From Pedobacter panaciterrae (GTDB taxonomy: Bacteria > Bacteroidota > Bacteroidia > Sphingobacteriales > Sphingobacteriaceae): 64,000 nucleotides of DNA. Location of the stretch: NCBI RefSeq assembly GCF_001636695.1, contig NZ_LGEL01000031.1:162851-226850 (forward strand), written 5' to 3'. Made by a program: the position numbers and the translations under genes. The notes under the pieces were generated by a model. It saw only the letters and a list, made by a program, of their open reading frames with translations. It made no database searches and had not been told where the DNA came from. Positions 48,208 to 57,424 of the stretch are shown here, piece after piece (position 1 is the first letter of the stretch; every line of letters begins with the position of its first letter).

Positions 48208-49461
48208 ATGAGTAAACATGCGCTTGTTTCTTTTAAAGGGAACAAACAAATAGATACAGAAATTACACTTACTGGCTCCAAGAGTGAGTGTAACAGAGCA
48301 TTAATTATCAGCTCTTTGAGTAAGGGGACTGTAAAGGTTGATAATATGTCAAATGCTGCTGATACTGTTACATTAAACAGTATATTAAATAATATCTCGC
48401 AAAACAACCCACATCAACAAACCGTTGATGTGGGCCCTGCGGGTACTGCAATGCGCTTTCTAACTGCTATGCTTTCTACCCTACCTGGTAATTTCTTATT
48501 AACAGGAACAGAAAGAATGAAACAACGCCCTATTGGTATTCTTGCCGAGGCATTAAAAAACATCGGTGCTGATATTACTTACCTTGAACAAGATGGATTC
48601 CCTCCGTTAAACATCAATGGCCCGTTAAAACAAAGCACTGATAATGTTAAAATTAAAGGCGATATAAGTAGTCAGTATATTTCAGCTTTATTGATGATTG
48701 CACCTACTTTACCTCAAGGCCTGACGCTACAGATCGAAGGAGAATTAACCTCTCTTCCTTATGTTAAAATGACGTTAGACATGCTTGGAGAAGCGGGTAT
48801 TTCACACGAATGGTCTGGAAATAACATCACTATTAAGCCACAAACTTTCAGCTCTGCTACTCTTGCTGTAGAGCCAGACTGGAGTGCAGCCTCCTATTGG
48901 TATAGCATAGCTGCGCTGGCCCAAAATGCAGAGATCGGCTTACCTTATCTTAAAGATAAAAGCCTTCAAGGCGATAGCCGTATCAGAGAAATCATGACTG
49001 CCTTTGGTGTAAAAACAGCTAAAACTGATAAAGGGATTAACCTTACAACAGCTGATACCAACTTTAGCGATGATGTTCTTGATTTAAAGGATTGTCCGGA
49101 TTTAGCACAAACCATTATTGTATGTGCCGCAGCTTTAAGAAAAAACCTTAAATTCACAGGTCTGGAAACCTTAAAGATCAAAGAAACTGATCGTATTTTA
49201 GCTTTACAAAATGAACTTTCAAAGATTGGTGTAACGCTAACTGAAGATAACTTTATTTATACGCTAAACTGTGATCAGCTAAACTTCCCGGAAAGGGTTT
49301 CTTTCGCAACTTACGAAGACCATAGAATGGCAATGGCTTTTGCCCCTCTTAGTCTTGTTATAAATGAAGTTGTTCTGGAAGAAATGGATGTTGTAGAAAA
49401 ATCTTATCCTGATTTCTGGAAAGATTTAGCAAAAGCAGGATTTACAGTTACAGAGATTTAA
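48208..49461 (+). CDS. aroA: 3-phosphoshikimate 1-carboxyvinyltransferase (EPSP synthase)
   Basis: A 417-residue enzyme joining phosphoenolpyruvate to shikimate-3-phosphate. Motifs: GSKSECNRALI near residue 23, PAGTAMRFLTAML, KQRPIGILAEAL, GDISSQYISALLM, LKIKETDRILAL and the C-terminal EDHRMAMAFAP. The length is typical. It lies between the DAHP synthase/CM gene and aroC with 2- and 24-bp gaps. Confidence 0.93.
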   Translation: MSKHALVSFKGNKQIDTEITLTGSKSECNRALIISSLSKGTVKVDNMSNAADTVTLNSILNNISQNNPHQQTVDVGPAGTAMRFLTAMLSTLPGNFLLTGTERMKQRPIGILAEALKNIGADITYLEQDGFPPLNINGPLKQSTDNVKIKGDISSQYISALLMIAPTLPQGLTLQIEGELTSLPYVKMTLDMLGEAGISHEWSGNNITIKPQTFSSATLAVEPDWSAASYWYSIAALAQNAEIGLPYLKDKSLQGDSRIREIMTAFGVKTAKTDKGINLTTADTNFSDDVLDLKDCPDLAQTIIVCAAALRKNLKFTGLETLKIKETDRILALQNELSKIGVTLTEDNFIYTLNCDQLNFPERVSFATYEDHRMAMAFAPLSLVINEVVLEEMDVVEKSYPDFWKDLAKAGFTVTEI

Positions 49462-49485
49462 TTAAAAATATAACATAATTCTAAA

Positions 49486-50577
49486 ATGGCAGGCAATACA
49501 TTCGGGCAATTATTTCGCATTACTACCTTTGGTGAATCACATGGCGTAGCCATTGGAGTTATTTTAGATGGATGTCCGGCGCAGTTGCCCATCGATCTTG
49601 ATTTTATACAATCAGAGTTAGATAAACGCAAACCAGGGCAATCTAAAATTACTACCCAGCGCAAAGAAAGCGATACGGTACAAATCCTTTCAGGAATATT
49701 TGAAGGAAAAAGTACAGGCACGCCAATTGCAATGCTTATTCCAAACGAAGATCAACGCAGTAAAGATTATAGTCACAATACTGATGTTTATCGCCCCTCT
49801 CATGCTGATTATACTTATGATGCTAAATATGGTATTCGTGATCACCGTGGCGGCGGACGCTCATCAGCTCGTGAAACAGGTGCCCGCGTTGCTGCAGGAT
49901 CCATTGCCAAGTTGTTGTTAAAACATCATGGTATTGAGGTTTTCGCTCACGTATCTTCAGTAGGTAAAATTGAAGCTCCTAATCTGGAAAGCAAAAATAT
50001 AGCTGATTTACTGGCTATCCGCGAAGAAAATATCGTTCGCTGTGCTGACCCGGCCATTGCAAATCAAATGATCGAATTTATTGACGGTGTTCGTAAGGAT
50101 GGTGATACAGTAGGCGGAAAGATCAATTGTATTGTTAAAAACTGTCCGGTTGGTTTAGGTGAACCTGTATTTGATAAACTTCATGCAGATCTGGGTAAAG
50201 CCATGTTAAGCATTAATGCTGTTCATGGTTTTGAATATGGATCCGGATTTAGCGGAAGCGAAATGAGGGGATCAGAGCACAACGATATCTTTTTAGCAAA
50301 TGAAGGTCAGCCTAAAACGCTAACCAATTTCTCTGGCGGAATCCAGGGTGGTATTTCCAATGGAATGGAAATCAATTTCACAGTAGCCTTTAAACCGGTT
50401 GCAACGATCATGCACAATCAGCAAACCATAAATGCTGCCGGCGAAGCGGCAGAAATTAAAGGAAAAGGCAGACACGATCCATGTGTTGTACCTCGTGCAG
50501 TTGTAATTGTTGAAGCAATGGCAGCATTAGTACTTGCCGATCATCTGCTTCGGAATAAATCAAGCAAATTAGCATAA
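49486..50577 (+). CDS. aroC: Chorismate synthase
   Basis: A 363-residue FMN-dependent enzyme forming chorismate from EPSP. Signatures: [48 protein letters not shown] and [14 protein letters not shown]. It is the last gene of the attenuated operon, followed by a hairpin and the convergent E1 gene. Confidence 0.94.
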   Translation: MAGNTFGQLFRITTFGESHGVAIGVILDGCPAQLPIDLDFIQSELDKRKPGQSKITTQRKESDTVQILSGIFEGKSTGTPIAMLIPNEDQRSKDYSHNTDVYRPSHADYTYDAKYGIRDHRGGGRSSARETGARVAAGSIAKLLLKHHGIEVFAHVSSVGKIEAPNLESKNIADLLAIREENIVRCADPAIANQMIEFIDGVRKDGDTVGGKINCIVKNCPVGLGEPVFDKLHADLGKAMLSINAVHGFEYGSGFSGSEMRGSEHNDIFLANEGQPKTLTNFSGGIQGGISNGMEINFTVAFKPVATIMHNQQTINAAGEAAEIKGKGRHDPCVVPRAVVIVEAMAALVLADHLLRNKSSKLA

Positions 50578-50638
50578 CAGAAAATCAACAAAGTTAATTT
50601 AGGCTCTCATTAGATCATAGTCTAAAGAGAGTCTAAGT

Positions 50639-50676
50639 TAACTCTAATCTAAGTCTGAACAGACTCTGAAGAGTTA
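50639..50676. terminator. Nested hairpin between convergent aroC and E1 genes
   Basis: TAACTCT (50639-50645) pairs with AGAGTTA (50670-50676) around a second stem AGTCTG/CAGACT (50652-50657 and 50660-50665). It has no T-tract, so it is at best a weak terminator or a transcript-end stabiliser. Confidence 0.35.
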
Positions 50677-50707
50677 CCTTCTTTGGAAAATCTGTTTTTA
50701 GTTCCTT

Positions 50708-53131
50708 TTAGAATATAGAAGGATATTTTGATGCGTTATTGTCATGCATGATTTGGTACACAGCTTCAATAATATCATCAACAGATGGCTTACTAAAATA
50801 GTCTCCATCTGACCCATAAGGCGGACGATGAGCTTTAGCCGTAAGCGTTCTAGGTTGTCCATCTAAATGGTAATAACCATTTTGTGCTTCCAGTACCTGC
50901 TGTAAAATAAACGCTGCACCTCCACCCGGAACATCTTCATCAACTACTAACAACTTATTTGTTTTCTTTAAAGATTCTGCACAAATCTGTTTTGTATCAA
51001 ATGGCAATAATGTTTGAGGATCTATTATTTCAACTGAAATTCCTAACTGGGCTAATTCATCAGCAGCTTCCTCAACAACTCTTAAAGTAGCTCCATAAGA
51101 TACAATAGTAACGTCAGTTCCTGTTCTTACTATTTCTGCCTCTCCAAGTGGAACAGTGTATTCGCCAACATTTTCCGGCAGTTTCTCTTTTAACCTGTAA
51201 CCGTTCAGGCATTCAATAACTAAGGCAGGCTCATCCGATCTGAATAAGGTATTGTAAATACCTGCAGCCTGGGTCATATTACGTGGAACGCATATATGCA
51301 AACCTCTTAAAGATCCTAAAATCATAGACATTGGAGATCCTGAATGCCATACTCCCTCTAATCTGTGACCACGGGTCCTGATGATAACAGGTGCTTTTTG
51401 ACCGGCCTTAGTTCTGTAAGATAAACTGGCCAGATCATCACTTAAAATATTAAGCGCATATAGTAAATAATCAAGATACTGAATCTCTGCAATAGGTTTT
51501 AAACCACGCAAAGCCAAACCAATACCCTGACCAATAATTGTCATTTCTCTAATACCGGTATCCGTGATTCTTAAATCACCATACTTGGCCTGTAAGCCAG
51601 CAAAGCCTTGATTTACGTCGCCTATTGCGCCTAAATCTTCACCAAAGGCTACTAAACGCTCATCGCGTGCAAAATTAGCATCAAAGCAGGCATTCAGCAA
51701 CTCCCGGCCATCTACCATTTTGCTTTCCTCAATATATTCTGCCGCTACCTCTTTAACTAACAATGGGCTTTCTATTCCATCTGTAAATAGCTTAGAATTA
51801 TACCTGTCTTCATTTAACGAAGCCTGACTATTGTACCAGTTTATCAGATCATCTCTTTCTGGCGAAGGGTTATTTACACTAAGACGCAATGCTTTTCTAG
51901 CAGAAGAAACAACTTCTTTACGTAATGCATCAGGTGTACCTGCCAACAGAGAAGCGATTTTTGCTATTGTAGGATTGCCTTTGGCAATTCTATTGATCAT
52001 ATCTGTTACCTGTTCCTTCTCAACTTTAATAGTAGCTAAGAATTCATTCCATGCCTCTCGCTGAGTTTCACGTACAAGTTTCTTTGCAGTTGCTTCCAGT
52101 TCAGTTAATTCTTCTTCAGAAATAATAGCAGACTCGAGCATCCACTTGCGCATCTGTAAATTACAATCATATTCACGCTCCCACTCCAAACGATCTTTAT
52201 CTTTATAACGCTCATGAGAACCTGAAGTAGAATGACCTTGCGGCTGTGTAACCTCTGTAACGTGTATTAAAACAGGTACGTGTTCAGCTCTGCATACATC
52301 TACTGCACGTTGATAAGTTTCGCACAATGCAGGGTAATCCCAGCCTCTTACTTTAAATATTTCGTAGCCGGCCACATCTTCATCTCTTTGAAATCCTTTT
52401 AGAATTTCAGAAATATCTTCTTTAGTGGTTTGATACTTGGCAGGAACCGAAATTCCGTAAGCATCATCCCAGATAGACATTGCCATTGGGATTTGTAAAA
52501 CACCAGCAGCATTAATGGCTTCAAAAAAGACACCTTCAGAAGTAGATGCATTACCTATTGTACCAAATGCAACTTCATTACCGTTAACCGAGAAATTTTT
52601 AAGATAACTTAAGTCAGGATTTTGCCTGTATAATTTAGAAGCATAAGCCAAACCTACTAAACGGGCCATTTGTCCACCTGTAGGCGCTATATCAGACGAA
52701 GAATTTTTCATCTCCGTAAGGTCCTTCCAGCTACCGTCTTCATTAAGTGAACGTGTAGCAAAGTGACAATTCATTTGTCGGCCGGCAGATGCCGGATCAG
52801 CCTCTACACTTGGATTTGCGTATAACTGAGCAAAAAACTCTTTTAGTGTACAAATTCCGGTAGCAAAGGCAAAAGTCTGATCTCTGTAATAACCAGATCG
52901 CCAATCGCCATTTTTAAAAGCTTTGGCCATTGCGATCTGAGGGATCTCTTTTCCGTCACCAAAAATACCAAACTTCGCCTTACCTGTTAACACTTCTTTA
53001 CGTCCTAATAAACTAGCTTGTCTACTCTCATAGGCTATTTTATAGTCGTTGATAACAATCGTTTTGAAATCATCAAAACTTAACTCTGAAGCATCAATCG
53101 GGTTCGTTGTAAGTTTACTATTTGGCGTCAT
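50708..53131 (-). CDS. 2-oxoacid dehydrogenase E1, fused alpha and beta subunits
   Basis: An 807-residue thiamine-diphosphate enzyme. The alpha part (about 1-390; FGTIGNASTSEGVFFEAINAAGVLQIPMAMSIWDDAYG) and the beta part (about 465-800; FGEDLGAIGDVNQGFAGLQ, IRTRGHRLEGVWHSGSP, LLVVDEDVPGGGAA) are fused, as in Bacteroidota branched-chain or pyruvate-type E1. Which 2-oxoacid is used is unclear. I chose the ATG at 53129-53131: the -7 box at 53151-53158 lies inside the longer open frame, so the longer start cannot be transcribed from it. Confidence 0.88.
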   Translation of the reverse strand: MTPNSKLTTNPIDASELSFDDFKTIVINDYKIAYESRQASLLGRKEVLTGKAKFGIFGDGKEIPQIAMAKAFKNGDWRSGYYRDQTFAFATGICTLKEFFAQLYANPSVEADPASAGRQMNCHFATRSLNEDGSWKDLTEMKNSSSDIAPTGGQMARLVGLAYASKLYRQNPDLSYLKNFSVNGNEVAFGTIGNASTSEGVFFEAINAAGVLQIPMAMSIWDDAYGISVPAKYQTTKEDISEILKGFQRDEDVAGYEIFKVRGWDYPALCETYQRAVDVCRAEHVPVLIHVTEVTQPQGHSTSGSHERYKDKDRLEWEREYDCNLQMRKWMLESAIISEEELTELEATAKKLVRETQREAWNEFLATIKVEKEQVTDMINRIAKGNPTIAKIASLLAGTPDALRKEVVSSARKALRLSVNNPSPERDDLINWYNSQASLNEDRYNSKLFTDGIESPLLVKEVAAEYIEESKMVDGRELLNACFDANFARDERLVAFGEDLGAIGDVNQGFAGLQAKYGDLRITDTGIREMTIIGQGIGLALRGLKPIAEIQYLDYLLYALNILSDDLASLSYRTKAGQKAPVIIRTRGHRLEGVWHSGSPMSMILGSLRGLHICVPRNMTQAAGIYNTLFRSDEPALVIECLNGYRLKEKLPENVGEYTVPLGEAEIVRTGTDVTIVSYGATLRVVEEAADELAQLGISVEIIDPQTLLPFDTKQICAESLKKTNKLLVVDEDVPGGGAAFILQQVLEAQNGYYHLDGQPRTLTAKAHRPPYGSDGDYFSKPSVDDIIEAVYQIMHDNNASKYPSIF

Positions 53132-53150
53132 AAGCAAATCAGTTATGGGG

Positions 53151-53158
53151 CAAAGATA
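53151..53158 (-). promoter_or_regulatory. -7 box of the E1 gene
   Basis: TATCTTTG on the minus strand matches TAnnTTTG. The predicted start near 53145 leaves a leader of about 14 nt before the ATG at 53131. This decides the E1 start codon. Confidence 0.6.
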
Positions 53159-53215
53159 CATAAATTCTAAAGTATGACTTAACGGTGTGAGTTAATTTAT
53201 ATATTGGAATACTTT

Positions 53216-53244
53216 TTGAATTATCGTTTAAAACATTAAATTTG
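53216..53244 (+). promoter_or_regulatory. Promoter of the DUF1573 gene
   Basis: TTG at 53216-53218 and TAAATTTG at 53237-53244 (TAnnTTTG), 18 nt apart. The predicted start lies about 12 nt upstream of the ATG at 53263. Confidence 0.65.
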
Positions 53245-53262
53245 TTTTAAAACCCACATAAG

Positions 53263-53652
53263 ATGAAAAAGTTATTATTACTATTTACATTAATTTTAGG
53301 AATAAGTGTTGCATCAAATGCCCAATCTAAACCTGCTGAGTTTAAATTTGACAAAGAAACTTATGACTTTGGAAAAATCCCTTTGAACAAACCTGCATCT
53401 GTAGATTTTAAATTCACCAATATAGGAGATCAACCATTGATCCTGAGCAAAGTTGAAACAACTTGTGGCTGTACAGTACCAGAATACACTAAAACTCCAA
53501 TCAAAAAAGGAGAAACAGGAACTATTAAAGTTACTTATAACCCTACTGCAGCACTTCCATTTAGCAAAAGCATTACTATAACTTCTAATGCTAAAACAAC
53601 TACTAAAGTTCTTTACATTAAAGGCGAAACTGTAGCTGGAAGCACTAAATAG
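53263..53652 (+). CDS. DUF1573 exported protein
   Basis: A 129-residue protein with a signal peptide (MKKLLLLFTLILGISVASNAQ) and one DUF1573 immunoglobulin-like domain: FDKETYDFGKIPLNKPASVDF, LSKVETTCGCTVPEYTKTPI and GTIKVTYNP. The CGC pair is conserved in the family. Periplasmic; the function is not established. Monocistronic, with its own promoter and terminator. Confidence 0.85.
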   Translation: MKKLLLLFTLILGISVASNAQSKPAEFKFDKETYDFGKIPLNKPASVDFKFTNIGDQPLILSKVETTCGCTVPEYTKTPIKKGETGTIKVTYNPTAALPFSKSITITSNAKTTTKVLYIKGETVAGSTK

Positions 53653-53675
53653 AATCCAATAAAGATATTTCTAAT

Positions 53676-53706
53676 AAAAGACCTCGTTAATCAACGAGGT
53701 TTTTTA
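53676..53706 (+). terminator. Terminator after the DUF1573 gene
   Basis: ACCTCGTT (53681-53688) and AACGAGGT (53693-53700) form an 8-bp stem with a 4-nt loop, an A-tract before and TTTTT after. Confidence 0.8.
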
Positions 53707-53716
53707 CTTTTGTACC

Positions 53717-54919
53717 ATGCCAAGGATCTCAGAGAAAGGGGTACAAATGCCCGCTTCGCCAATTAGAAAATTAACCCCGTTTGCTGATCAGGCAAAAAGG
53801 GATGGAAAAAAGGTGTACCATTTAAATATTGGACAACCTGATATAGCGACGCCTGAGGTAATGTTAAATGCTATCAAAAATATTACATTTAATGTTTGGG
53901 CCTACACTCCTTCTGAGGGTACACTAACTTATAGAACTAAGCTTGCTGAATATTATAATAAGCTTGGGTACAATATTACACCCGAAGACATTCTGGTTAC
54001 AGTAGGTGGATCTGAGGCCATCACTATTGCTATGCAGACCTGCATTAATGAAGGTGACGAAATCATCGTTCCTGAGCCTTTTTATGCTAACTATAATGGT
54101 TTTGCCTGCATGAGCAATGTAGTTGTAAAACCAATATTATCGCATATTGAAAATGGTTTTGCACTTCCTCCCATAGCTGATTTCGAAAAGCTAATAACAG
54201 ATAAAACCAGGGGTATTATTATTTGCAACCCTAATAACCCTACAGGCTATTTATATTCAAGAGAAGAGCTTGAAGCCCTTAAAGAGCTTTGCTTAAAATA
54301 TGACCTTTTCTTGTTTTCTGACGAAGCATACAGAGAGTTTTGCTATGATGGCAGGGAATTCATCTCTCCTTTATACCTTGATGGTATAGATGAAAATGTA
54401 GTGGTAATAGATACCGTTTCTAAGCGCTACAGTGCTTGTGGTGCAAGATTAGGCTGTATCATCACAAAGAATAAAGAAGTAATTCAATCGGCATTAAAAT
54501 TTGCTCAGGCCAGACTAAGTCCGGGTATGGTTGAACAAATTGCCGGAACCGCAGCTGTTGATACTCCTGACAGTTATTTTGAGGAGGTAAATAAAGAATA
54601 TACCTTGAGAAGAGATACACTGGTAAAAAGGTTAAATGCTATAGAAGGTGTGTTTTGTCCTAATCCGGGCGGTGCCTTTTATGTAGTGGCTAAATTACCG
54701 ATAGATGATGCTGATCAATTTTGTCAGTGGATACTGGAAAGCTTTACTCATAATGGTGCAACCGTTATGATGGCCCCTGCTACCGGATTTTATTCAACTG
54801 AAGGCTTCGGTAAAAATGAGGTAAGAATGGCTTATGTCCTTAATACCAATGATCTCAACAGTGCTATGGATTGTCTTGATATTGCATTAAAACAATATCC
54901 TGGTAGAACTATGGCATAA
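53717..54919 (+). CDS. Class I/II pyridoxal-phosphate aminotransferase
   Basis: A 400-residue fold-type-I aminotransferase of the aspartate/aromatic group: YHLNIGQPDIATPEVM near the N-terminus, VGGSEAITIAMQTC, CNPNNPTGYLYSREEL, SDEAYREFCYDG and the PLP lysine in DTVSKRYSACGARLG. The amino donor is not clear. It could finish phenylalanine or tyrosine synthesis for the nearby aro cluster, but this is only suggested by proximity. It starts 10 bp after a terminator. Confidence 0.82.
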   Translation: MPRISEKGVQMPASPIRKLTPFADQAKRDGKKVYHLNIGQPDIATPEVMLNAIKNITFNVWAYTPSEGTLTYRTKLAEYYNKLGYNITPEDILVTVGGSEAITIAMQTCINEGDEIIVPEPFYANYNGFACMSNVVVKPILSHIENGFALPPIADFEKLITDKTRGIIICNPNNPTGYLYSREELEALKELCLKYDLFLFSDEAYREFCYDGREFISPLYLDGIDENVVVIDTVSKRYSACGARLGCIITKNKEVIQSALKFAQARLSPGMVEQIAGTAAVDTPDSYFEEVNKEYTLRRDTLVKRLNAIEGVFCPNPGGAFYVVAKLPIDDADQFCQWILESFTHNGATVMMAPATGFYSTEGFGKNEVRMAYVLNTNDLNSAMDCLDIALKQYPGRTMA

Positions 54920-54989
54920 TTTTAGTACTTTTGTTTCCAGTTGATGAGTGGAAGGATTAGTTAACCATACACCTATCAGCGCATATAAT

Positions 54990-55353
54990 GGGCTCGTTCT
55001 GGATTTGACAGGGTGGCGCTGAGTATGTAAGCATGCAGTGCGTTGTACGGAGAGCACTTAAAAGATAACGTTCACACTATAATTGGCGAAAATAACTACG
55101 CCTTAGCTGCCTAATTTAGAATTAGATAAGCTTTTGTTCCTCTAACTGCTGCATCGTTAGGTTAGAATCCGGAGCATCGAAATAACGAAGCTGGCATTTG
55201 TAAGGTACGCTACATTTGCGAGATAAAGTACCTAAGGTGAAAGGTTAGGTCGGTTTCCAGCCCGCCAGATCCCTACAATTAATTGGAAAATAAGCATGAA
55301 GAAAGCATAATTTATCACACAACTGGACAAGGGTTCGACTCCCTTCGGGTCCA
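54990..55353 (+). ncRNA. ssrA: tmRNA (ssrA)
   Basis: The 364-nt RNA has a 7-bp acceptor stem GGGCTCG (54990-54996)/CGGGTCC (55346-55352), including the G3-U70 alanine identity pair. A T-arm GGGTTCGACTCCC is followed by discriminator A. The 5' end CTGGATTTGACAGGG is characteristic. The tag frame GGC GAA AAT AAC TAC GCC TTA GCT GCC TAA (55085-55114) encodes GENNYALAA. It rescues stalled ribosomes. CCA is not encoded. Confidence 0.95.
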
Positions 55354-55374
55354 CATCTAAACAACTGATAGTCA

Positions 55375-55399
55375 GTCGGGTTCAATTCTCGACTGACCA
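55375..55399 (+). pseudogene. 3' tRNA fragment (T-arm and acceptor strand) after tmRNA
   Basis: GTCGGG-TTCAATT-CTCGAC (55375-55393) is a T-arm with the canonical TTCRAnY loop, followed by a 3' acceptor-like strand CTGACCA. No 5' half is near. It lies 22 nt after ssrA, a usual integration site, and differs from the tmRNA 3' end, so it looks like a scar of another tRNA-linked element. Confidence 0.45.
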
Positions 55400-55762
55400 A
55401 ATCACTGACCAAACAGACAAGAAAGAACTATTGAAAACTAATTGGCAAGGATCTTTTATTTACGAACCGGCAGGAGGAGATTTATATTATTAGTACATTA
55501 AACCAAGTATCCATAAAGGAATCCGATTTCCAGCTCCAATTTCGATATCATCTGCAGCTATACAGCACTTCGGGACTTGATCGCTGTTCCAGAGAATACG
55601 TCTCAAGCATTATAAATTACCTTAGGTTAACCTCCACTAAAAGATGAACCTACAAAACTGCTGTATTGTCCTTATATTCAGCTAATCCTAACTACAGTTT
55701 TATCTGTTTGAATAATGGATATAATTTATTTAATTCGTATAAGAATCCCTGAACTTCATGAA
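55400..55762. other. Gene-poor gap after tmRNA
   Basis: No complete gene is visible. A 66-codon plus-strand frame without a usable start ends at about 55646 (it contains KESDFQLQFRYHLQLYSTSG) and could be the tail of a decayed gene. I recognise no family. Confidence 0.3.
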
Positions 55763-56518
55763 ATGTCTACCGATATAAAAAAATTGCATAATGTATGGCT
55801 GGAAAGTAGAGCATATCAAAACACAGATTTTCCAACGATTGGTTTTGATGAACTGACCAATTCTATTATTAGTACAGGGCCATTTTATTTTTATGTCATT
55901 GATTTTTATGACATGTCTCTGTCTAATGTAAGTACTGCTATTAAGGATATACATGGCCTTGACCCTCAAACAGTGAACTTTAGTGATGTGTTGGATGCTA
56001 TTCATCCGGATGATGTTGACTTTGTAGCTAATGCGGAAGCTTTTATTACAAGGTTTTTTTATGAGCGGATTCCGCGGGAAAAATTATTGAGCTATAAAAT
56101 GAACTACAGTTTCAGGAGCAGGATGAAAGATGGGGAATATGCGCTACTCAACCATCAGGCAATTATGCTTAGTCTGGATGAGGACAGCAGGTGGGGAAAA
56201 TCCCTAAACATCCATACAAGAATAGATCACCTGAGTAATTTAAATACGCGTAAAATATCAATTATTGGCCTTAATGGCGAGCCCTCTTACATGAATATGG
56301 CGATAGAGGAGACTGTTCCCCCTATGGCTTGCTTTTCAAAACGGGAAAAACAAATACTCAAGCTTATCGCTGAAGGTTTCAGCAACAGCGAAATATCTGA
56401 AAAGCTCTTTATTGCTGTCTTGACGGTGAAAAAACACCGACAGAATATCTTGAATAAAACAGATTGTAAAAACATTGCGCAATTGATCAACGAATGTACC
56501 CTATTGGGGGTGATTTAA
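55763..56518 (+). CDS. LuxR-type regulator with PAS-like sensor domain
   Basis: A 251-residue regulator. The N-terminal part resembles a PAS fold (FYFYVIDFYDMSLSNVSTAIKDIHGLDPQ, IHPDDVDFVANAE), and the C-terminal GerE/LuxR helix-turn-helix is FSKREKQILKLIAEGFSNSEISEKLFIAVLTVKKHRQNIL. This PAS-LuxR type is common in Bacteroidota. I chose MSTDIKKLH at 55763 over an ATG at 55715 because it fits the domain start. No partner gene adjacent. Confidence 0.78.
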   Translation: MSTDIKKLHNVWLESRAYQNTDFPTIGFDELTNSIISTGPFYFYVIDFYDMSLSNVSTAIKDIHGLDPQTVNFSDVLDAIHPDDVDFVANAEAFITRFFYERIPREKLLSYKMNYSFRSRMKDGEYALLNHQAIMLSLDEDSRWGKSLNIHTRIDHLSNLNTRKISIIGLNGEPSYMNMAIEETVPPMACFSKREKQILKLIAEGFSNSEISEKLFIAVLTVKKHRQNILNKTDCKNIAQLINECTLLGVI

Positions 56519-56668
56519 TCATCATAATAATCCTTTGAGAAAGCATATCGAGACGAAAAATACTCCTTATGGCTTATTTTGACCTATTAAGTATCCATAA
56601 TTAATAAGATTTCACATAAAGGGATGTTATACAGTTATTGAATAAGGTTATTAGCAGGTATTGTAAGC

Positions 56669-57421
56669 CTATACAGTTGCCCCTGTTAATTGGTGTTTAA
56701 CCTTGTCTTTATGTGGTCTGGATACCGGTATTTTCTCTCCGGTTTCTAGCAGCAGCATACCTCCATCTTCTTTTAACCAGCTTTTTATAAATGTGAGGTT
56801 TACCAGGTGGCTTTGGTGCGTTCTTATAAACCCATTATTCTCCAAAAGTTCGGCATATTCTTTCAGCACTTTAGATACCAATATTTTCTCGCCATTTTGC
56901 AGGTAAAAGAACGTGTAGGTACCCTCTGCTTCGCAACGTACAATATTAGTTAGCAATACATAGGTGATTTCTTTTTGCTGCGGTAAAGCTATTTTGAGTG
57001 GCACAGCTTGATCTCGTTTAATGTGATTTACCAAAAAATCCAGCTGCATGGTTTGTTGTTTCTCTTTTAGTTTAACTTCTGCCTTATTTACTGCAGATAC
57101 CAGTTCATCAATATCAATTGGCTTTAAAATGTAATCCAATGCGGCAAATTTGATGGCTTGTATGCCATAGTTATCGTAGGCAGTTACAAAGATCACTTCA
57201 AAGTTTTTCTTCGGGAGCAGCTTGAGCAAATTGAAACCGGTATCGTTATCCAGTTGGATATCCAGAAAAATAAGGTGTGGTTTATCTGCGTCAAAAAGAG
57301 ATAATGCATCATGATTGTTGTTTGCAGAACCTAATATCTCTACCTGTGGACAATACTTGTTCAATAAAATGGTAAGGTTTTTTACATTGGCAGGTTCATC
57401 ATCAACTATTATCGCTTTCAT
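56669..57421 (-). CDS. LytTR-family response regulator
   Basis: A 250-residue response regulator. The receiver domain (1-120) has the acidic pair DDE at 7-9, the phospho-acceptor Asp in LIFLDIQLDND, and a conserved Lys in ILKPID. The C-terminal LytTR DNA-binding domain (about 145-245) contains IVRCEAEGTYTFFYL and FIRTHQSHLVNLTFIK. It follows its kinase by 3 bp. Confidence 0.9.
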   Translation of the reverse strand: MKAIIVDDEPANVKNLTILLNKYCPQVEILGSANNNHDALSLFDADKPHLIFLDIQLDNDTGFNLLKLLPKKNFEVIFVTAYDNYGIQAIKFAALDYILKPIDIDELVSAVNKAEVKLKEKQQTMQLDFLVNHIKRDQAVPLKIALPQQKEITYVLLTNIVRCEAEGTYTFFYLQNGEKILVSKVLKEYAELLENNGFIRTHQSHLVNLTFIKSWLKEDGGMLLLETGEKIPVSRPHKDKVKHQLTGATV

Positions 57422-57424
57422 AAA

